A DNA stretch of 64,000 nucleotides from an uncultured delta proteobacterium (lineage in GTDB: Bacteria; Desulfobacterota; WTBG01; CAIYCZ01; CAIRTM01). This document shows, piece after piece, positions 63,667-64,000 of the stretch. The first letter of the stretch is position 1, and the number at the start of each line of letters is the position of its first letter. The stretch is taken from assembly GCA_903881505.1 (NCBI GenBank), contig CAIRTM010000022.1, positions 1-64,000 on the forward strand, read 5' to 3'. The position numbers were made by a program, and so were the translations under genes. A model generated the notes under the pieces. The model ran no database searches, was not told the origin of the DNA, and saw only the letters and a program-made list of their open reading frames with translations.

Positions 63667-64000
63667 ATGGAATGTATCGTTATCAACGGCGGCCGTCCTC
63701 TGCAGGGATTGGTTGCCGCCAGCGGCGCCAAAAATTCGGCCCTGGCGGTCATGGCCGCAACGCTGCTCTGCAGCGGCGAGCACCGTATCAGCGGTGTTCC
63801 TGAGCTGTGTGACATCAGCACCATGAAGCGCCTGCTTGAACATCTGGGCGTGCGCATCACGGGTTCGGCTGATCTCAGGCTTGACGCCACGCATATTGAT
63901 ATAGTCGATGCGCCCTATGAGCTGGTCAAGACCATGCGCGCGTCCTTTCTGGTGCTTGGTCCGCTGCTGGCCCGGTTCGGCAACGCGCGCGTTTCACTTC
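63667..64000 (+). CDS. murA: UDP-N-acetylglucosamine 1-carboxyvinyltransferase MurA (5' part)
   Basis: The first committed enzyme of peptidoglycan synthesis, transferring enolpyruvate to UDP-GlcNAc. Only residues 1-111 are inside the window: INGGRPLQGLVAASGAKNSALAVMAATLLCSGEHRISGVPELCDI is the standard start, with the UDP-GlcNAc-binding Lys-Asn (AKNS). The catalytic Cys (near residue 115) lies beyond the end. GAAGG upstream supports the start. Confidence 0.93.
   Translation, partial: MECIVINGGRPLQGLVAASGAKNSALAVMAATLLCSGEHRISGVPELCDISTMKRLLEHLGVRITGSADLRLDATHIDIVDAPYELVKTMRASFLVLGPLLARFGNARVSL

Overview
The window reads as a chromosomal segment of an anaerobic, Gram-negative bacterium, most like the former Deltaproteobacteria (Desulfobacterota); this placement is inferred from gene content only. 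Outer-membrane markers (an MlaA-type protein, an OmpA-type lipoprotein, a beta-barrel protein), a pilin gene with a sigma-54 promoter, ferredoxin/NuoEF-type redox genes, a LysR regulator resembling those linked to selenium metabolism, and the order pyrD-ispG-proS-rel all fit. Base composition is moderately GC-rich throughout. I see no rRNA, tRNA, CRISPR array, insertion sequence or prophage. The region is mostly housekeeping, with a surface-polysaccharide block and a few accessory genes.

Layout. 1-8.1 kb: an empty edge region, a type IV pilin gene with a sigma-54 promoter and upstream palindrome, a Yip1-type membrane protein, a broken GNAT gene, a CDF metal exporter, small membrane or secreted proteins, a GT-C-like membrane protein, a VWA/TSP3/OmpA lipoprotein and an acetyltransferase. 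8.2-17.2 kb: a TrpB2-type tryptophan synthase beta chain with a flavin-binding partner, a membrane protein, a beta-barrel protein, a large hybrid histidine kinase and a zinc-ribbon protein. 17.2-22.7 kb (minus strand): ruvC-ruvA-ruvB followed without a gap by a receiver-kinase and a thioredoxin-domain (DUF255) protein. 22.9-30.4 kb (plus): LysR regulator, AEC transporter, lipB-lipA, two U32-like proteins, a DnaJ and a methyltransferase-like protein.

30.4-35.1 kb (minus): an MlaA-type gene, then the most unusual unit of the window, a four-gene operon of a 2[4Fe-4S] ferredoxin, a PorB-like protein that has lost its thiamine-diphosphate region, a NuoE-like subunit carrying two N-terminal PCP_red-like repeats, and a NuoF-like flavoprotein. 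It looks like an NAD(P)H/ferredoxin electron-transfer complex built on a non-catalytic oxoacid-oxidoreductase remnant. 35.4-39.8 kb: panE-rlmKL-ycgN operon, a 52-residue gene and an ATC-hydrolase-like gene.

40-49.8 kb: a TPR lipoprotein, two large membrane proteins meeting tail to tail, a GT2 glycosyltransferase, the CDP-glucose pair rfbF-rfbG, and a receiver protein translationally coupled to glgC. 50-57 kb: a fumarase-beta-like gene, pyrD-ispG-proS-rel, then rpmB on the other strand. 57.2-64 kb: a folded-RNA/terminator candidate, a PilZ protein, a hexapeptide-repeat protein, thrC with a receiver and a metallo-hydrolase, Nudix, nitroreductase, a coiled-coil protein and the 5' part of murA, which runs off the window.
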